Origin: Aphis gossypii | Taxonomy: Eukaryota > Arthropoda > Insecta > Hemiptera > Aphididae | Assembly: GCF_020184175.1 (NCBI RefSeq) | Contig: NC_065530.1 | Location: 61,171,260-61,235,259 of the forward strand | Direction of reading: 5' to 3' | Length of the DNA stretch: 64,000 bases | In this document: one piece after another, positions 1 through 14,451 of the stretch | Position numbering within the stretch: the first letter of the stretch is position 1 | Layout: each line of letters opens with the position of its first letter | Notes under the pieces: model-generated | The model's database searches: none | Told to the model about the DNA's origin: nothing | The model's input: only the letters and a program-made list of their open reading frames with translations | Made by a program: the position numbers and the translations under genes

Positions 1-3000
1 GGTGATATTTAATCATAACATAATATACAAATACAATCGAACGTCGTATAATCCGAGAATTAATTATTCAATGTTTATATCCGAACTGACTGGCAGGTAT
101 TCGAAGACTTCATATCGTAATATAATAATATAATACACGTCCGTCCTATGAGCGCGGAATTCGCTCGCAACGTAATGCATATTTTGCTGATGCGTTTCGT
201 GCTGCTCGTTCCGACTCTCTACCCTACGACGGCAGCGAAGTATCAACGCACTAAACACCATATTATTATGGAGGTACACTATAATACTCGTATTTTAATC
301 TTCTTTCTTCTCTTCATATATTATATAAAATTGATTGTGTATGTTTTAGTAGGTGGTATTCGTTAAATTCCGGAAATTCTTATCCAATTGGCACCAAATT
401 TCGCACATAATATATATTCCTCGACACTATTGGATCATCTACAATGTACCAAATTTGAGAATTACGAATGCGTTAGATTTGGCTAAATGTGTGTGCAATA
501 TACACTTACAATAGATAGATACTAATAATAATAATGAAGGTATGTTTATAGCTTATAATACCTCCATGGAGAATTGCTGATTTTAGTAGAATTCGTTTAC
601 AAAGCGATATGAACCGACGCCGATTTTTTCTTGACTGATGTAAACCGAGATACACCTGTATTATAGAGCTTTAATTCATATAATAATATGTTATTTGTTT
701 AGATGAGAACAAAGGTTAATACATTTATTAAATCTTTCGATTTGATAAACACCAATGTTTGCAATAAAATTCGGTTTAATTAAAAAAAAAATGTAATTCT
801 TCATTTTCAGATTTTTCTTTTAACAACTCACGTTATAATAAAGGTTGTTTGAAATTTGATTTAAAATTATTTTATGATCTACATTAAAAATTAATATCGA
901 ATACAAAATTACAAAACACATGTACACGGAATCATCATGTATGAATGGTTCTAAGGTATGATGTATTGGTTAATGATATTTCCTTGTGAAAAAATAAGAG
1001 AAGCCGCTGCGTTTAAGCTCCACATAGAAAACAGTTTTGACGCGGCAATCAGCCGCGACTTCAGACGCTGCAGAAAAACGTATATACTTTTAAATTCATA
1101 CGCACAAGGCACAACCATCCATCACAGATATGGTTTTATGATTAGTTATTATTATCATTTTTTTTTTTTTCGAACCTTGGTACCTGTTGATCGATTCATT
1201 ATAAGACTATAATGGTATTTACGAAATAAGCGGATGATTGTCGCTCTACATAATATTTCACTTGCCACTCATAGTGCAATTTCTCGACAAGGTAATATTA
1301 TAATTTCAATAATCTGATGTAGCGATGGTGATTGAAATTCTCGTTTTTCTACTTTTTAGTTAATTTACTTATTTCGCATAATTAGTACAATAGGTACAAC
1401 AAAAAATGTCGCATCCTCGAGACAAACTGACGTAGCTTGCTATATTGGGATGATGTTACATTATTGTAAAATATTAATTATCAAAACACATGAGGAACAT
1501 ATTATTTGATTATATAATATACCTATTTGATATTATTATAATTTTAAAAAATATTATATTATTATAGACAGCATCTATAGTGATCTTGAATCTACAGGTA
1601 TTTTGGATCTACATACGCTCTTTCCAGTATTATATACGTTTATTTATGGCAATGAATACATACGATGCGTACATTTATCTTTTCTATTTATGTATACAAT
1701 GTGTCCTTTTTATGTTCAGCATAATATCAGAAACTACTGGCTCGATTTACATGTGATTGTTTTTATTATGTAGTTAATTTTTTATAACAAATATAGTCAT
1801 GGTTTTATACAGAATTTTACAATGCACGTTGTGGTTGGCTCATATATTCACATATGAATTTAGTTTTTTATTTTTTTTTTTTAAAAACAAAACAAAACAA
1901 AAATTTAAATATACAAGCTGGACCGTCGCTATAGGATTTTTTTTAAGTAAAATAAAATAAAATTTAATTTATTGTTTCTTAGTTTACTGAGGTGATCCGG
2001 GGACCGGGATACACAATAATACACGTAGGTACTATGTAATACCACAGTAATTTACATTTTTTTTTTCTACTAGTGAAGTCAGGTTATTCAGCTAGTTGAT
2101 TATAAAAAGGTACTATTAAATACTAGTATTTAAAAGTAATGGAACTAAAATAATATATAGCTAAAATATACCAACTGTAGTATCATCAAATCAAACTGTT
2201 AATTAATTATTTAACAATAACGACCATCGAACGGTCACGTTATACAAAACATACACTATTATACCTACTATCATTACAGTTATAAGAAGAGATGGTGGGC
2301 TCGATTGGGATGATTTTAAATATTTATCTCTGGAATTAAATATACTGTTTGGTATTTGCATATTTTAGAATATATTTTTAATAGTTATTCTGTATTCTAA
2401 AAAGAAACACGTTATAATCACCTAAATATCAATGATAATTCTTATTGATTTGCATAATAGTATTATGCATATTGTATGTATGCAAAGACGAAACTGCAGA
2501 TTACTTAGACGTTATGAAACTCACAGGGTAAAACGAATTAGTAATTTTTGTTGAATTTTTTTTTTTTTGGCAAGCAGTACGACGTATATGATATCAGCTG
2601 TGCAATAAACCGTTAACTTCGCGTTGATAGGTATGTATTACAGCGTCATTATCTAACGTGCGCAATGAATTTTCATAATTTTTATTTAAACTGTTATTCG
2701 TTTTACCCGGATCTCTATAATACTTGTGTTGCGTGATTATAATAGTAATATTTCAAGTGTCGACCAAAGTACAAAAATGACACGTAAAACAATACACAGC
2801 TGTATTATATTAATGGTATGTTAACTTATTTTATGATCTAATATCTGAGTTATAACTGTATACTTCAGTGTGAATGTGTAAAAGCTGGATGGATCCCGAA
2901 AGTTCATTTATTTCTATGATATTATTATAAAAAATTTAGAACTCTGAATGAAGTGTATACCACAAGGTAATTTAAGCTCGTCCTGTATACACAGTCTTGT

Positions 3001-3300
3001 TTCGAGTTGAAGAAATGTCCATAGTCATTAAAATTGTATAACTGTTTATTTTTAGTTAATAACACGTGTATATGTGTATAGTGTATACCAAAAACATATT
3101 ATTTACGTATCAAATCCGTGTCAATTTTCCAAATGATAAAATGTCAAAGCAAGATTAATTTAACATTTTAATAAGACAAGTTCCTGGTATCTGTAGTGTA
3201 GTATGGAATTATGTTGCTCACAAGGATACGGGATGGTCTTCAACCATATTATAATAATTTTTGGAGTTACATAATAATATTATATCGAAAAACGATTAAT
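1..3300. other. AT-rich tract, no gene seen
   Basis: Non-coding by inspection: stop-dense frames, many A/T homopolymers and TAATAAT words. The short open frames here have AT-driven composition and no splice or Kozak support. Confidence 0.6.
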
Positions 3301-3960
3301 CTATCGTTTTCCGCGGAATATAATAAATTGTATTCATTTAAGTTTTCGGGGAAAGTCACGCGACCCATTTACGCTTTCCCGATACACCATAACGCTGTCG
3401 TTTCAACCGAAATACCGTCACACGATTTTCCCGGGGACACACACGCACACAAACATCCGACCATTAATCACCCGTTTGCACCTCATTAGCTTATACACGG
3501 GACCCAGACGATGTTTTATCGCGGGCGCGTATGCTATTTATATTAATGCATAGTACCTACATAATATTTATAATACGTATATATGTATATGTATACAGTA
3601 TCAGCGGTATTATTATTATTTAATTGATACCGAGTTTTCGGTGTGTGCGGAAAACTTGGCACTAGCAGCGATGCCGGCCGATAGGAATGAACGATAGCAG
3701 GCGATGGAAATCACGCACGACCCACCTAGACCGTGTGTTAATTGCCCGACATCACGGAAATCCAAACGCCGCCGCCACTCGTAAGACCCGCGAGTTCCTA
3801 TCCATCGTTGATTTTTGCACACCATACCAAACGCACACATTATGTATTATTATTGTATAGACGTAGCGTGATGGGTGATGTAGGTACGAGCCAATGCATT
3901 TGGCCATTTTTCAATTACTATACGCGTTATCTATACACACAGCACAATACAAATTTTTAA
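3301..3960. other. CpG-rich block
   Basis: GC rises sharply, with several CG dinucleotides per line and CACACACGCACAC words. Open frames exist on both strands but overlap each other and lack a good start or splice site. A regulatory block is possible. Confidence 0.4.
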
Positions 3961-6360
3961 CGCAGTTTTCATCATCAAAATACAGAAGCGAGAATTGTTT
4001 TTTGTTTTCTGAAGTGTATAGTGATTTTGATTACTCGTCTACCCAACATTTTTGAATAGGTACTGAGATGTTGCATTAAATTAAAATATACATTTTATGA
4101 GATCTATAATAGGTCTATAGCACTGACTGTATCACCACTATACATACTCAAATTGTTTTATCATTTTATACACCACAATACCTAATGTCATTATGTGTTT
4201 CAAAACTTAAAAGTGTAAATAATATAGTTTTTTTTGATATCGCATGATTTTGATTTTATTTTTTACTGTTCCATCTCTTTCTCAATATATTTTTCACTAT
4301 TAATTTTGCATTATCGCGTTTACGGCGCTCTTTTAAAAAGTCGTAGCTATAATGTTATTATTTTTATTTGGCACGGCAGAAGTAACCTAGCGTTTAGAAA
4401 AAATCAGAATCGATACGATGAGATTTCATGATCTGTGAAAGAAGATTATAATACAACAGAAACACGATTATACTCGGATGTTTCTAATGTCCGTTTAAAT
4501 GTTGTTTTTATTTCTTTCCAAGCCTAATGAAGTTTATTTTGCTATTTTGAAATCGAACAATTCAAATGAGCGTATAATAATATATTATGTTATATGGCTA
4601 GCCTTATTAGTTAATCAGAGATCGCTATCGACTCGATAGTGTTACACTCTGTTTGCGGTACCGTGCCTGTTTGCGTTTTGCATTCGTGACCAAATACGAA
4701 GTTTTATTCGTCTGTTAATTTCTTCTTTTTTTTTCCTTTTCTATTGCGTAAGTATTGTAGGTACTTTTCCTTTTACATCGTCGCAAACTCGCACCGTCGG
4801 CGGCAGCAACTGAATTACGCGCTTTTGTATTTCATTAGTTATGTGATTATTTAATTTTCCGTGTATATGTAATATAAAGCAACGCTGTTGTAGAGATAAC
4901 AGCTGCGTGATGAACTTTCAATCAGAGAATTTGTCCAACTCCTCGAGCTGAATTCTATTACGATATTATATACAGCTTAAATCGTTGTACATTGTTGCGC
5001 AGTTGTTATGTACCTACCGATTATTAAGAATTCAATTACGTCGGTTCGTGTACCATATTGTATAATCATAAAAATAAAGTACGATTTGTTCGCCAATATT
5101 GACAATTGAAATATTCATTTATCATTCCTCGTTCCGATATACCACGACGGCCATTCATTGCGACTTCTACGCAGTATATGTAGGTCAAATAATCGAAGAC
5201 AAACGCCTCAAACAGTATATATATATATATATATTATATTATATTATGTTGTATTATATTTTAGTATCCGTAATAAAATCCATAACGATCACCCATGACT
5301 TTCCCTCAACCAACTACACAGATGCACTCGGCGTAGCAAAACCTTCACGTAATGGGAAATTTGTTCAAGAATTTTACGACTTGAAAAAAGTCATTTTAAA
5401 ATCCACTATCAAATGCACGAATCGCGATTGCCTCTGAAATGAAAAATAACATAATTTTATTGTTTCTATAAGTATATTATACGGGTCTATATTGAAATTA
5501 AATACATATTTTATATCTAATTATATGTATAGAAATCCTGTATGCAGTGAATCGTATTATTAAGAACCGTTACATTTTATAATATTTTATTTATTTTATT
5601 ACCAATGAAAGAAAACCGTACAACGAGTTTTTACTTGATAACGTGTTTTTTATTTTATTTTTTTTTTAAATTTTGATTATTTTATTTGTTTATTTGTTTT
5701 ATTGAATCGTTATTTGTTTAGTTATTGGCTGTATTATAGGTATTTATTATATGACATGACTTATAATTTATTATGTATAATTATTATTATTCGTTTTCCA
5801 ACCATGAAATATCAAACTGTTTGTTTTTATCTTTTATTTTTTTTTTATTGGCTGCTGAAAACTTTCTTCTTTTTTTTTATTAATAAAATCGATCATCTAT
5901 GTTTATAATTATTAAAAGTCTAATTATGTACAATGTACCAATTTTAAACAGTAAACAACAGGAGCTCGTTTATTATATTATATCGTGTTGGTACACACAC
6001 TGAAATGTTGTGTATTAATAACAACTTTTTTGTTACAAAAACTAAATTAAATATCGTGGTAAAAAACTTGTAATCAGTCAGTGTCGATTTCTCAGCATGA
6101 TATTTCACGGACGAAATTCACGCAAAAAACTCTTCAATCTGCAAAAACTGTTTATCGACAACGTATTGTTATTATATCATCTCGCTTGATTTATTATTAT
6201 GCATTATCATACTATCATATAGGTACGCGTACTGTGTACACCAACTCTGCACAAAAGCTAGCTTAAAAAGGCGTACGTGTGACGCGTTTGAGTATACATT
6301 TTTTTTTCATCCTAAAAATGTAATAGGTTTTTTTCGTTTTTGTTTTTATTTTCATTTTTT
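3961..6360. other. AT-rich tract with a small GC-richer patch at 4.60-4.83 kb
   Basis: No supported gene. The patch near 4.7 kb contains GCACCGTCGGCGGCAGC but no open frame of note. Confidence 0.5.
5216..5234. repeat. (TA)n microsatellite
   Basis: An uninterrupted TA run followed by TATTA repeats. Confidence 0.9.
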
Positions 6361-7260
6361 CTTCACCGTACGTTTCGCAAGTGAGTGCATTGAGTGCGTA
6401 TTAAACCTTTAATGGACCGTAGGGCGTCGACGCCGATCCGAAACGCGGTCCAAATGGCAGCTTTCTCACGACAATCATCGCGTCGTCGTCGGTGGCCCCG
6501 GTTAATAATAAAATAATGGATTTCCTCGGATGGCGTACACACCTTTTATTTCGCCGTTTCGGGAGTATTCCGCTACCTCTATTTCATACATTTAACGTTA
6601 TACCGACTCGGTCAAAAGTTCTTTCTTCCTTCTCGTTCTATAAATACGATATATATAATGTATATATAGGTATACATAGGCGTAAGCACATTGCGTGTTC
6701 TATAGATATATTTTATAGTTCGAACCGGCCAATGTGCTTCGTTTTCCCACTAAAAGCAAACTTATACGCTGCTCCGTACAACGAATTAACGGTCAATACA
6801 ATATTCAGACGGTGTAGACGTAAATATCATATATATATATATATATATATATATAACATGGTTGCGCAGCACTCGTCTGACGTCGACGAGCTTGCTATAG
6901 TAATATATATTGCTCTCTGGCGCGTATTTATTATAAATGTACTAGCTGGTTATACCTATATATACCACCGTCGTACGTATCATATATAATAGAGGTATAT
7001 ATATATCGCTCGTGGTAAAGACCCGGACAGCGTTTCGCAAAAGTTTTGTTTTTCACCGAGACTTCGCGTAATGCAATATTCACGAAAACGGAAACGTCGC
7101 ATTGGTGGAGGCGACGGCGTCGTCGTATCATAATGATATAATACGATATGTAGAATATAGAGACCATATTAACAATAATATAATATAGTATTATTTATTA
7201 TTGTCTTATCGACCGGCGAATAGCCGTACGAAGGTAGCTTACGGCACAAAGTGTAAAAGT
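6361..7260. other. CpG-rich block
   Basis: CG-rich words (GGCGTCGACGCCG, CGTCGTCGTCGG) are mixed with TA microsatellites. A 34-codon frame at 6412 (MDRRASTPIRNAVQ...) and a 165-codon frame from 6492 are present, but the latter reads through an (AT)n run as IYIYIY, so it is treated as chance. A GCAA|GTGAGT donor-like site lies at 6381. Confidence 0.35.
6829..6855. repeat. (AT)n microsatellite
   Basis: An uninterrupted run of about 13 AT units within the CpG-rich block at 6.4-7.3 kb. Confidence 0.95.
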
Positions 7261-10040
7261 GTATTGGTGATAGTTACGTATTTAGAGAGCTCGGATTTAA
7301 ATGCTCTTAAAGCCTTAAAAATATGCAATATAAAATATGCGTTTATGCCCTAATTTTTTAGAAATAGATCCTTAAAAATAAAAAAAATTATCTTTAATTT
7401 CATTATTTTTAATATCTTTATATAAAATTATTTTATATTAGGTATGATTCATTTACAATTATGGTGTTTGGACGTTTTAGACGTTGTGTTACTTATTTTT
7501 GGTATTTTAAATATAAATTAATAACGTTTAATGAAAACAATTAATCGCTAATAATTTAAGTGTTGTTTAATATTATGACGCGCAATAATAATGATAATAA
7601 TATCGCATGTAAACCGCACGATGGAATATTATGTAAACCACTGCGCCATCTATCAGATTTCTTGTTAGACTAAACCCACTCGCCGTTTTCGTGGCTTTTT
7701 TTATATTATTTTATCTTAATACAACATAATATTATTATTATAATTTCTGTTGACTAGCTAATTCGTTTATGGCACATTTGCTTTTGAATTTAAAATAAAA
7801 AAAGTGTTTTTAATCAAGATAAAAAAAAAAACAATGACAGCGTTGACACACTATAATCGTCACACACTATAAGATCTGTATGCGTCGTTAGTTTCTTCAC
7901 TGGGTGGTCTTAATTCAATTGCTGAATTTCAAAATTGTAAGTTTAAAATAGCAATAATTAAACGTGTTAAAAGTAAACACTGGATCTTGTTTAGAAAACA
8001 ACTTTCCAGTATTACTACTCACAATAATATAACATACCTAGTAACTCAATAGACACATGAAAACATAATCCAAGACTTCCAAAGACAATGCAATTTATAA
8101 ATATTAATGATAATTAGCTTTAAAAAAAATAAAAACATCACTTTAAAATAACTTGAGTAAAAATGAAATCTGGATAGGTAAAATTAAATATGAGAAAAGT
8201 CGAATAAATTACAATAATTATAATTTAAATTGTATTGTATACCTATTTGTATGTCATTATTAATCAAAAATAGACAATAATAAAATATTTATTGTTAAAG
8301 TTTACATATTATTGAAGTACAATAATACATTTTACTTATTTTTAATTTTAAATAAATTTCCCTTACTTAATGTATGAAAACATATAGAAAAAATTATATT
8401 CTGTATATACTGTACATAATATTGTAATTAGACAATTTATAAATAATATGCAATAAGAATGTTAGCAAGATAGCAGTGACATCCATTAAACTAATTCAAA
8501 ATGTTTTACTTCTTTTTTAGGTATTTTTTTTTTTGTTTGACTAAGTAAGACACTGATCACATATCTCACTTATAAAGTAAGACATGTGATCAGTTACACT
8601 TAAGACGACGAATTGAGCTAACCAAAATAATAGAAGACAAAATATATCAAAGATTACTGATTTATGATAATTGTGTGTGTGTATGTGCATTAAAGTTAAA
8701 AAATAGTAATGTGTAAGGGTTGTTAGCGAGTAGATGTTTAAATCGTTCGGTAGGATATGATTGGTAATATACTGTGGATCGTTAGTTATTATTTAGTCAT
8801 AGGTTAATCAACTTTCTTAAATTTTATACTTTTATGGGATCCCAAAGTTAGATAAAATGTTATACACATGGCAAATCAAAAACAAATTTAAAAAAAAAAT
8901 TAAGATTTTTAAATATTTTGTTTTTATTTGTGAATTGCATTAAGATTTTGTGTGATAAAATATGTCTTTATTATTTTTTAACATGTTAAATTCGACATCT
9001 TAAAAAACAGCAATTATTATTATTTGAAGGTGCTTGACAAATTATAACTAAATTATCAATTATTTTAATGCAGAATGAATTTTAAAATAATGATTATTTA
9101 AATATTATCTTAAAAATTAATTTATCTGTCCATATCATCCACTCATTCATTGCTAAGTATGTCCTTATTTGAAACAAAAATTAAATTAAAATGTTTTAAT
9201 GTTTTATTAATAAGTTTTTATTTGATTAATGATACACTACTGGATATTTAGTGGTAATGTTCGTTTATCATAACGATATTATTTGAAAAACATACTAAAT
9301 TTTCATTATGTGCCGGACTTACGGTATACACCCCTGTATACACTATATGCTACATAAACGTGACATTGTGACAATGTGCATATAACAACTATGACATAAA
9401 ATCGTTTAGTTTAATATTATGCAATGCGAACATTTTATTACAAGTACGTGATTCAGTTGTAGGACGCCAACAATATGAATACATATTAAATTGAAGTAAC
9501 AACAATATTTTAAACATTATAACTGGCTATATAAAATTGAAAATGTATATTTAATAGCATACATTATTATGCTAAGGTACCTATAAGAAATAAACTCAAC
9601 TTGAAACAAATTGCAATTCATAAAAAAATAAATTTAATTCAAAACCACATAATGCATCAATAAAATGTTCTAGTTAATAAGTTAAAAAAGCCTTAATAAA
9701 AAGAAACTTAGTTGCTTTATTACTATGTTTTTAGGAAAAATTCTAGATTTGGTTTAGTTATTATTTAAATATCTAACTCAAGATGAATACATTAAAAAAA
9801 TGTTTCAACTATTTTTATTTATTATATTTTCAAACGATTTGAATGCTCTGCGCATTTTACAAAGTTTTTATATTCTGTTACCAAGGAGTTAAAAAGTGAT
9901 AAATGATTACATATTGTATTTTTATTTTCACTTCTTCATAACAAATGTATAAGTATTTTTTTAATTTAATGTACAATAATAAATGTGACGGCAGTTAAAT
10001 GTCGGTATTCTACTTGAAATGAACGAAAAAAAAAATGAAA
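7261..10040. other. AT-rich tract
   Basis: No gene seen; it holds the hairpin at 8.55 kb. Confidence 0.6.
8552..8594. repeat. 20-bp hairpin with 3-nt loop
   Basis: Arms 8552-8571 and 8575-8594 pair at 18 of 20 positions as DNA. On a minus-strand transcript the two remaining positions become G-U pairs, so the stem is continuous. The core is ACTGATCACAT. It lies in an AT-rich desert and could be the relic of a palindromic MITE or a structured RNA. Confidence 0.7.
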
Positions 10041-10320
10041 ATGTATGAGGGTTTGTTTGAAATGTTACGGTGTCCAGACGGCATTTCGCAAAGGGTCATT
10101 TAACAGACGGAGAATAATAAATTGCCCGGACAAAAGCTTTTGGGGTGTGATTTGGCGTGAAACTTTTGTGAAATTCCATAGACGAAATGCTGTAGTGCGG
10201 GCAACGAAGGGGGTAAGGATCGTTAATTGGAACAAGGCTGCAAAAAAAAATCCTCAGACGGAATATTACACCGGTAGAAAAGATTATAAAACGTCACCGG
10301 AAAATACGTAACGGCCAAAA
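10041..10320. other. Balanced-GC patch with an 88-codon frame
   Basis: A plus-strand frame at 10045-10311 (MRVCLKCYGVQTAF...) stands out from its AT-rich flanks. It has no domain, no poly(A) signal and no splice context that I can defend. It may be a decayed gene or a repeat fragment. Confidence 0.15.
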
Positions 10321-11151
10321 GGAAATTAACAATGAAGGAAAGGGTTACGTGATAAAGAATAAAGTAGGCAGGTAGGTAATAATAGTACAGTCAAATGTCA
10401 TTCTGGTTATTAGGCTAATATGCACAGTAAAAATTGTCCAATTAATTATCAAACGTTAATATTATTTTCGTATGTATACCTACATAATGTTATTATAATT
10501 ATACTAAAACATAATAAACACTTTTTTTTTTTTATAAAAAAAATTAAATTTTAATCTCTCTTGTGTAGTATAATATATTATAATGTGTTCTTAATTGTGA
10601 AAATAGTAACTTTAAGTATATAATATTAAAATCGATATAAGTTTATTATATTTTAAATACAACTCTATTATAGGTATAATTTGTAGAATATGCTTACTCC
10701 TAAAAGTAGTAGCTACTAACTACTCAGTCGTATAATAAGTCTTGTATGAAGGATGTAGGTAAACAATACGACTGTAGAATTCCAACCAGTTTAAGTCAAT
10801 ACTTCGTGTTAACCTGAATGTCTTGTCTTGTTTGAACCAAGCGAAATTCAATCGTGTAAAAAGTATGTATGTACGTTGTACGCGTACACTGTTTATATAT
10901 AATATATATACACTCCACTCTTCTTTCGTCCCTACTTTATAAGTAAAATCCTGGTCTAAACACACAACAATTGTGTTATGTGAATGATTTATAAACAAAC
11001 GAAATGCTCTCGTCTCGTATACTTTAATCAAAGGGTGAAATGGAATTTCATTTAAATCCATTGTCTAACAATTCATCAATATAATTGTCCCAATGATAAT
11101 ATCTCCGCCCGTTTAAATATTTCCGTAGCATATTATAATCATTTACTGCTG

Positions 11152-11160
11152 CCCCCCCCC
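11152..11160. repeat. C9 homopolymer
   Basis: Nine consecutive C, then ACCC. Confidence 0.9.
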
Positions 11161-11934
11161 ACCCTTTGAATTAATTGTTTAACAGTATAAATCAATATTT
11201 CGTTAACCATGTGCTGAGCACTTTAATCAATATTATAGACCGTTAACTACTGTTATTGTTCCGACCACGAGAGGGTTATAATAAATTATAGCCGTGTCGA
11301 CATAATTATTTGAGAAATAGATTTATCTTGTCGTTAAGTTTTTTTTTTCGGTAGTCATACGCAAAAATATAGTATTGTCTATTACTCTATTCCACAACTA
11401 AAAACTCAAAACACAAGAGCAAGTACAATACTATATTCTTTTCGATCGATAAACGAATCTATTCGGTTAGTATAAAAGAATATAATATCATTGTTATGCA
11501 TATCCAATATCGTACGGGTAAATTGGATGTATTAGATATGGAATCTGTTTATAAAACATAATATACATAATATACGGTATTCACGGCCCACACGTGGCTT
11601 CTGATTATCATCTTTGATTAAATGTACTGTGTTGCAAGCGTACGAGGATTTTTATTAGATATTGTTCACGTGACCGCATTAATACGGGCACGTACGCGCA
11701 ACCGAATTTATTCGTTCTGTGTTTTTGGAGAAAATAGAGGATTTCACTGCCAAACGGAAGGAGTCGCGGGGACCGGGCCACGTGTACGTATATATAATTT
11801 GGGTAAACTGTTGTTTTCGTCCCCTTACAGTATAACGTATAAAAGAACTCACCTAATTTACTGGGTCAGATCGAGTAATGTAAAAATACCCTCACGAACA
11901 AAGTAGATACTTATAATAATAATATATCAGTTCA

Positions 11935-11952
11935 TTTTTTTTTTTTTTTTTT
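11935..11952. repeat. T18 homopolymer
   Basis: A run of T, possibly the poly(A) tail of an inverted retroposed copy, but no body sequence was recognised. Confidence 0.9.
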
Positions 11953-12460
11953 AATGAAAGAAAGATCCTCGGCTCCTACGGGAATTGGACGTTATAGTGG
12001 ATTTGCATAATTTATTATAAATGCGGTAGGTACACATAATATTATTTTATCATAGAGTTAGGTAGTTTTCAAAAAATTAAATAATCTACCGATATGGAAA
12101 ACTGGTCGGCTGAGTTTAGCATTTCACTGAGGTGCATATTGGAATACTCAACTTTGAGTATATATTATATTATATAATCATTATGGTTTGTGTGCTGCGA
12201 AAAAACGTATGAATATAATATTATTATTAAAACGAATTTTCATGAAAAAAATAAAATTACGCCGGTCTATATCACAATAATGTCAATAAAAATTCAAATG
12301 CATATTTACTAGACCATAAAAAAAACACTTAATAATCGCTTTCACAGTATATACAAGACGATGTGAATAGTACAATTTTGTATGAGAAATATTTCTTAAA
12401 CAATATGCTTCTGCAAAATAACAATAGTAAAATAAAGCATTTATATACAGTTTGCGATAA

Positions 12461-12469
<9 letters not shown>

Positions 12470-12491
<22 letters not shown>

Positions 12492-12493
12492 TA
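12470..12493. repeat. (TA)n microsatellite
   Basis: A TA run directly after an A10 stretch. Confidence 0.95.
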
Positions 12494-13619
12494 CATACAT
12501 TTTTTAGAAATGTGTTTACCCATTCGTATTAAAAACGCAATTTCAGTTTATGAACAGGGTAAGAAAATTATAAATTTTATGGCAAAGTATATTTTTTTTA
12601 TTTTACAAGTATTCATTGTAATAAAGTGTAAATGCATTTAAGAACGTTTGTATATTATAATACTCGTACATTGGATAATTGAAAACTATTTATAATATAA
12701 GCAATAATAAGAATTTAAATCAAATTAAAATTACAAAAATAAGTATATATATATTTCAATATTATTTAGCATATTTAAAAGTATATTTTTAATCTTTGCT
12801 AATAATATTACAATAAGTAAATGTGAAATAAATGAATGAATAATAAATAGAAACAAATGTATACGGAGAAATGACAATAGGGGCGTCCTATTAGTAGGTA
12901 AATAATATATCTACATAATGAACAATATATTCTGGTTTAGAAAATAACTATATGTCTGTATCATTAACTGAGATTTACATATATCAATAATTTTTTAATC
13001 AACTATATTCATTACTTTTTTAAATATATTTTACAATTTATTTGTAATTTTAATTTTAACATAAACGTCTCTCATATATTTGAATACTGCAAAATAACAT
13101 CACGTCATGTACCTAATTAATAATTTTTATGTTATATTTTATCAAGTTGTAATATATTTATGACGTAGGTCCTACAAATTATTCAAAAAGTTGATGGGAA
13201 TCGATTTTGGAATACAATGATTCGTCATTTTAAAATATTCAAAACGAAAACAAATACACTTACCAACAGTAGACTAAAAGAAACATCTGCCCACATAATA
13301 TGTGGTCTTGAAGTATGTTCAAGTTTGTGTGTTATTAGTTAAAACTCAATTGAAAAATAAATTATGAAATATTTCTTTTTTTTTGTTTCTAATCATTTTT
13401 ACTTAAAGCAACCAACTCACCCATATTGTAGCAGTAAATTCATGCATTTGGATTTTTTAAGACGAAAATATATAATATCACATTCAGTTACTGTGGTATT
13501 ATTATTATTTATATGGATTTAAATACATAAATATAGTTGAACATAAGTATTTAAGAGAATTATTTATCTTGATTAGAATATTAGAATATATTTTATTGAA
13601 TACACAATACACATGCTTA

Positions 13620-14110
13620 AAATTCCGATTTAAATGAACCAAGTGGCAGTCAATCTAACGGTCGTTAATGGTATAAATTAGGGTCTAAAACCGTGACACG
13701 GTAAGACCAAATATCCATTAAACTATTAAAGCACATTTTTTTTCAAGGAAATTGGGAGGAAAATCCCGTTTACAAATACCTTCCGCATGTGTTTACTTAT
13801 ATACAGATGGGCATAGCAGCCGCAAATACACTTAATTATGGGAATTAGAGAAGACATTGGGGAGGTTTTTGACCCCAAAATCCTATCTCCCCCTTTCTAA
13901 ATATTACCCAGAAGTTCGATCAAAAGTTTTCGGAATACCATATACGGTTAAAGTTTAAGCCATTAAAAAATGGTTCTCGAATAGGCCTCAGTGCCTCACC
14001 CTTAATTGCACGTCGGGCAACGCGTAAAATGTTTTAATACGGTCGATTGCTCTCGATATTCATTGAGTGCATTTATTTCCGGAAACAATAGTTATATTGT
14101 ACTACGTAGA
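13620..14110. repeat. Possible old transposon debris
   Basis: A 0.5-kb GC-richer patch with a near-palindromic GGGGAGG ... CTCCCC pair (13859-13896) and CCCCAAAATCC-type wording seen in dispersed insect repeats. It has no open frame and no clear terminal repeats. Assignment is by style only. Confidence 0.25.
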
Positions 14111-14433
14111 GGCGCAGTGCATATATAACGTAAAAAAAAATATGTATGTATATGATTAAAATAATGAAACTGTTTTATTCGTGTGTAATAGAGAACATTT
14201 AACTTCAATGGTCAAACAGCTTCAAACAATAATTATTACTACGTAATATTTGAATAAAACAAATACGTTTTAATTTTAAAATGTTTACAATAATAATACA
14301 ACGATATTAAAATGTAATGCAATTGTTTGCATAAAAAAATAATGCAGTATAAAAATGTTTTGGAAAAAAAAATATGATGTATCTAAATTTAATATATAAT
14401 ACGAGTATACGAGTTATGTGCAGTTATGATCCC

Positions 14434-14451
14434 TGGTAGTCTTACCAGGTC
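14434..14451. repeat. Small hairpin CCTGGTA/TACCAGG
   Basis: Perfect 7-bp arms with a 4-nt loop. It is short enough to arise by chance in a long window. Confidence 0.5.

Larger units (their letters stand above)
10321..13619. other. AT-rich tract with a GC-richer patch at 11.58-11.90 kb
   Basis: No supported gene. On the minus strand an AG|GTGAGT donor-like site lies at 11850, but the sequence 5' of it shows no convincing coding. Confidence 0.5.

Noticed and set aside
6492..6989. Longest open frame of the window (165 codons, plus)
   Set aside because: It reads through an (AT)n microsatellite as IYIYIY, has no domain and no start context, and the same DNA is open on the other strand in part.
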